Shown: positions 61,040 through 64,000 of the stretch, piece after piece | How the letters are laid out: each line of letters starts with the position of its first letter | Numbering within the stretch: the stretch's first letter is position 1 | Assembly: GCA_021732085.1 (NCBI GenBank) | Contig: JAKFVQ010000017.1 | Coordinates: 1-64,000 of the forward strand | Length of the DNA stretch: 64,000 bases | Origin: Candidatus Obscuribacterales bacterium | GTDB taxonomy: Bacteria > Cyanobacteriota > Vampirovibrionia > Obscuribacterales > Obscuribacteraceae | Direction: 5' to 3' | The notes under the pieces: generated by a model | The model's input: the letters and a program-made list of their open reading frames with translations, nothing else | Told to the model about the DNA's origin: nothing | Databases searched by the model: none | Made by a program: the position numbers and the translations under genes

Positions 61040-63673
61040 TTAAATCGGAGCTTTCTTTTCAACAACAAGCTCACCATGCAAGCCATCCTCCAGGAAGGTC
61101 AGCGAAGCGTAACTTCTTTTCAATGAATCTAAAAGGACGTTGGCTGCATTTGCATTAACAGAAAGTTGAACAGCTTGTCGAGATTGACCTAGACCACCGT
61201 GCACGCTGCAAAAAACATTGCCAGTTGTCGCATCAAATTTGTAGACTCCTCCATCCGGACAGAGAGCCGTGGCCTGATGCACGGGATTCTTGGTAGACGC
61301 GCCGACAATATCGCCAGCCAGGAGATCTCCTGTTCCTTTGATCGATGCCGCTGCCCGAGCGTACACCGTCAGTGGTGCCAGATTTTTCAAACATGCTCGG
61401 CGACTATTATCCAACCACAACAGATCTGAATCCGATTTTACCTTTCGCCAGTTCTGGTGGTTAATTTCGAACAGTGCTTGTGCTTTACCAACAAGCCCTT
61501 CTAATGAACCTTTTGGCGATATAGATACGCCCACTTCCGATCTGGATCTCATAAACAGATAGATTGATTCAATTACCGACTTTTGAGTGCTCAGGTACAG
61601 CGATTTGTTTATCCTCGCGAAAAACAGTCTAAATTTCGCGGGACCTATCTGCCACGAACAATTGTGAATATCGAGGTCCGGCTTTGATCGCAACCTCGAA
61701 TAATCAAAAGCATTGAATCCTCGCGAAACCGGATTGGCTTTTGCAAGCATCGGCTCTAAAATATCCAGAAATTTGTCAACGATCGCCGGGTTATTCAAAG
61801 AGAGGGAGGCGTAAACCGGACGGTTCAACGAAGCAAGCAAGCCCCCCAGCCACAGGAATTGCCCAGATGCCGCAAGCAATCGCCCAGCATTCGGACCCGC
61901 CATAGCTGCTAGTCCAAGTAATGCTGAAATATCAAGACTGAATGTAGGCTCAGCATCCCAGATGTGAAAGCCGACCTTTTCTCCCAAACCATCTTTTAAC
62001 AGCTCATCCAGCGCTTGCTTATACTCGCCAGTTTCTGATCCTGTACTGCGAATCGAACTCTTCAACAAGGCACTATGATCCTTGAGCGAGCCTTTGTTCA
62101 ATTTTGCGCGAAAACTCATTATTGTTTCAGGTGGCAGGCTTTGGTGCTCTGAGGCAAGATCTTCCGGTTCGCTTGCGCCCAACAACGAATGAAGTCCGTT
62201 ATACGCTGAACTATTTATGAGTGGCAAAACAATGGTGCGTGCAACATATCGATCTTGCTCGCACTTTACTTGAATTCCGATGGGATCAAAAAATGTGCGC
62301 CAATACTGATTGTAGACTCTAACAAACTGCTGGTACTCATTGGCCTCAGCGGCCGCGGCGAATCGAGCATAGCCATTGAGATTGGGCGTCATTGCACCCT
62401 GTTTACCATGAACTCTGCAATGGGCCGCTAATGAATCTAGACTTCTCTCGTTCCCATTCGGTCCAGATAAATTATACTCGCCACCGTCGATACAACTTCT
62501 CAACGCGCCAAGCTCAGGACATTGTCCCCATTGAATAATCTCATTAATACTGCCAGGAAGTCGTCCATGCTCAGCGCTAAAGAAGAGAATGGCATGATTG
62601 ATCATCTCCAAATTCTTCTCACAAACGGACCTGCGATGCTGAGAGATTCGCAATTCTGGTCCGACTAATTTGCGAATAAAAGCATCGGATAGATAAACAA
62701 AGACATCCTCATTTTTCTTGTCCCATCGCATAAGTGTTCGAACGTATTTGAATTCACTGCTAGAGCCCAATGACTCAGAATCGCGAGTACTTACCGCGAT
62801 TAACGTCCTCAAGGCTTCGAGCGAATTGCTACGCACATGAATTTCAGGAGACAAATTGCAAATGAATAACACATCGTTTTCTTCAGAAGAACCAATCTCC
62901 AGAACCTCTTTCCCACCCATTTCGATAGACTTTGCATTTTGCTGGCCAGCATGATTATTTAATAACTGTTGAGCAGTTCGATCATTGAATTTGAATAGCA
63001 AGCTAATATCAGTGCCTTGCTGAAAATACAAATCACTGCCACAGATAGCAACTTCATCAAGGCCAGGTCCACCGAGAACCTCAAGCAATGCATCGTCTAT
63101 CTGAAGATGGCGACGATAGTGCTCTATCAAGGCAAGATCAACAGACTGCTTTTGCGCCTGCTGATTGAATATTTGTGCAAAGCTATTGGAATTCAACAGA
63201 ATCTCTTGCATAGCGCTGACTGAGCGACCTTCAATTAGAAAGAAATCTGATGGAACATGCCTCGACAGGAGAGAAACTTCAGATTGCTTATCGCCAAGCA
63301 TATCCTCCCACGGGTGGCTTACCGCGCTCGGTCCTTGCAATCCAGAGATGGGAATATTGCGTCCATCGCGCCCTTCACCGGCTGCTTGTAGACTGGCATC
63401 AAGTTGAAGGCTTTCCTGCACCGCCATCGATCCGGAAAGCATCGAAAACATGTTGACGTTTTGCATGCGTTGGGAGCTCGCTTGTCGAAGCATTTCGTTG
63501 CGTAATTGCTCGGCAGTATAGCCACCATGCCTCTCTGATTTGCATTCCAACTCATATTGACGAACGATGAACTGAATCGCCTTATCAGTTGGACAGAACT
63601 GAAGCCAGGCCTGTGCATCATCAGGACACCATTTATATAACTGCTTTCGCCCGGTAGAAGTTTTCGCAAACAT
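61040..63673 (-). CDS. Large conserved protein with repeated CxxGG-Y...CxVHG motifs
   Basis: An 877-residue protein without signal peptide or clear enzyme motif. A recognisable central block reads DVFVYLSDAFIRKLVGPELR, followed by EMINHAILFFSAEHGRLPGS, similar to a protein type found in Planctomycetes and relatives. Two Cys/His motifs have the same plan: CPELGALRSC...GGEYN...HCRVHG near 395-435 and CPDGGVYKF...FCSVHG near the C-terminus (about 830-850). Both look like small zinc-binding or pseudopilin-like end modules. Much of the remainder resembles a DUF3352-like repeat of alpha/beta units (FNDRTAQQLLNNHAG, MGGKEVLEIGSS). The function is unknown. It is divergent from the PLP enzyme at 63793. 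Confidence 0.7.
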   Translation of the reverse strand: MFAKTSTGRKQLYKWCPDDAQAWLQFCPTDKAIQFIVRQYELECKSERHGGYTAEQLRNEMLRQASSQRMQNVNMFSMLSGSMAVQESLQLDASLQAAGEGRDGRNIPISGLQGPSAVSHPWEDMLGDKQSEVSLLSRHVPSDFFLIEGRSVSAMQEILLNSNSFAQIFNQQAQKQSVDLALIEHYRRHLQIDDALLEVLGGPGLDEVAICGSDLYFQQGTDISLLFKFNDRTAQQLLNNHAGQQNAKSIEMGGKEVLEIGSSEENDVLFICNLSPEIHVRSNSLEALRTLIAVSTRDSESLGSSSEFKYVRTLMRWDKKNEDVFVYLSDAFIRKLVGPELRISQHRRSVCEKNLEMINHAILFFSAEHGRLPGSINEIIQWGQCPELGALRSCIDGGEYNLSGPNGNERSLDSLAAHCRVHGKQGAMTPNLNGYARFAAAAEANEYQQFVRVYNQYWRTFFDPIGIQVKCEQDRYVARTIVLPLINSSAYNGLHSLLGASEPEDLASEHQSLPPETIMSFRAKLNKGSLKDHSALLKSSIRSTGSETGEYKQALDELLKDGLGEKVGFHIWDAEPTFSLDISALLGLAAMAGPNAGRLLAASGQFLWLGGLLASLNRPVYASLSLNNPAIVDKFLDILEPMLAKANPVSRGFNAFDYSRLRSKPDLDIHNCSWQIGPAKFRLFFARINKSLYLSTQKSVIESIYLFMRSRSEVGVSISPKGSLEGLVGKAQALFEINHQNWRKVKSDSDLLWLDNSRRACLKNLAPLTVYARAAASIKGTGDLLAGDIVGASTKNPVHQATALCPDGGVYKFDATTGNVFCSVHGGLGQSRQAVQLSVNANAANVLLDSLKRSYASLTFLEDGLHGELVVEKKAPI

Positions 63674-63792
63674 AAGCGCGCCCCCTATTGCCTTTCTCCA
63701 GTCTATAACTTGACAGTCCTAATAATCCAAGGACCGATCACTTAAACAACTGCTGGACGTGCTATAACTATTCTGCTCCAAGGGTTCACGGC

Positions 63793-64000
63793 ATGTTAAT
63801 ACTGGAAAATAACGGCGTCTCGGTAAAAATCGAAGGAGAAACCTACCTCTATTTCGGAGGAACCAATTATCTCGGGTTGGCTCACCGCCGCGAGCTTTTG
63901 GAAGCCGCAAACGAAGCTTTCCAGAGATTTGGTTTCAGCGCCGGGGCCTCGCGACTGACTTCTGGCGAATCCGCAGTCCTAATCGCCCTTGAGAATCGAA
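63793..64000 (+). CDS. Alpha-oxoamine synthase-type PLP enzyme, N-terminal part (cut by window end)
   Basis: The first 69 codons of a fold-type I PLP-dependent enzyme of the KBL/BioF/serine palmitoyltransferase group. The start reads MLILENNGVSVKIEGETYLY, then FGGTNYLGLAHRRELLEAAN, FQRFGFSAGASRLTSG and ESAVLIALEN, which is the typical substrate-entry and glycine-rich region (compare NYLGL and GxGxSRLxSG in the family). These enzymes condense an amino acid with an acyl-CoA. The catalytic Lys lies beyond the window. AAGGG lies 9 nt before the ATG. Confidence 0.8.
   Translation, partial: MLILENNGVSVKIEGETYLYFGGTNYLGLAHRRELLEAANEAFQRFGFSAGASRLTSGESAVLIALENR

Overview
The window reads as one contiguous stretch of a Gram-negative-type bacterial chromosome of roughly even GC content, with no tRNA, rRNA, CRISPR array or intact insertion sequence that I can see. 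The mix of genes suggests a lineage close to the non-photosynthetic relatives of cyanobacteria (Vampirovibrionia/Melainabacteria, perhaps Obscuribacterales). The hints are very long lineage-specific helical proteins, many secreted low-complexity proteins (Gly-, Pro-, His-, Arg/Lys-rich), PsbP-like secreted domains, TonB-C-like domains and a dispersed intergenic hairpin family. This assignment is inference from gene style, not from a marker gene.

Layout. 0-8 kb: a TetR-type C-terminal fragment, the helicase RecD2 behind a CocE/NonD-type hydrolase, then a multi-domain c-di-GMP signalling protein with a stand-alone response regulator. 8-9.2 kb: a small membrane protein with a ribosomal L7/L12-C-like domain, followed by remnants of an alcohol dehydrogenase and of an unknown gene. 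9.2-12.2 kb: an N-acetylmuramoyl-L-alanine amidase with a long coiled coil, and a metallophosphoesterase. 12.2-17.2 kb: an accessory block of unknown small membrane proteins and lipoproteins, including an unreported 56-residue gene and a multiply broken gene. 17.2-24 kb: periplasmic beta-carbonic anhydrase, a Fic AMP-transferase-type protein with an AbiEi-like N-terminus and four 24-bp direct repeats directly upstream, and a TetR/EmrA/EmrB efflux module with a clear promoter and two operators. 24-36 kb: small membrane protein, DUF4037 protein coupled to a GT39-like mannosyl/arabinosyltransferase, secreted esterase, PHP-domain protein, PsbP-like secreted proteins and a degenerate GGDEF protein. 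36-53 kb: a 1420-residue helical protein, secreted Gly-rich and Pro-rich proteins, a TPR protein, paired TonB-C-like proteins and a secreted CHAP/NlpC-like hydrolase. 53-56.3 kb: a cell-wall cluster (M23 peptidase, L,D-transpeptidase, MltG). 56.3-59.1 kb: a metal-related region (TerC, MerC-like, His-rich protein) with a six-copy 52-bp tandem repeat, three Zur-like palindromes and a terminator with a possible alternative fold. 59.3-64 kb: SRPBCC protein, proline iminopeptidase, an 877-residue conserved protein and the start of an alpha-oxoamine synthase-type PLP enzyme cut by the window end.

Themes. Envelope biogenesis and secretion dominate. The most promising undescribed signals are the 24-bp iterons in front of the Fic gene and the regulatory region at 58.88-59.09 kb upstream of the His-rich metal-binding gene.
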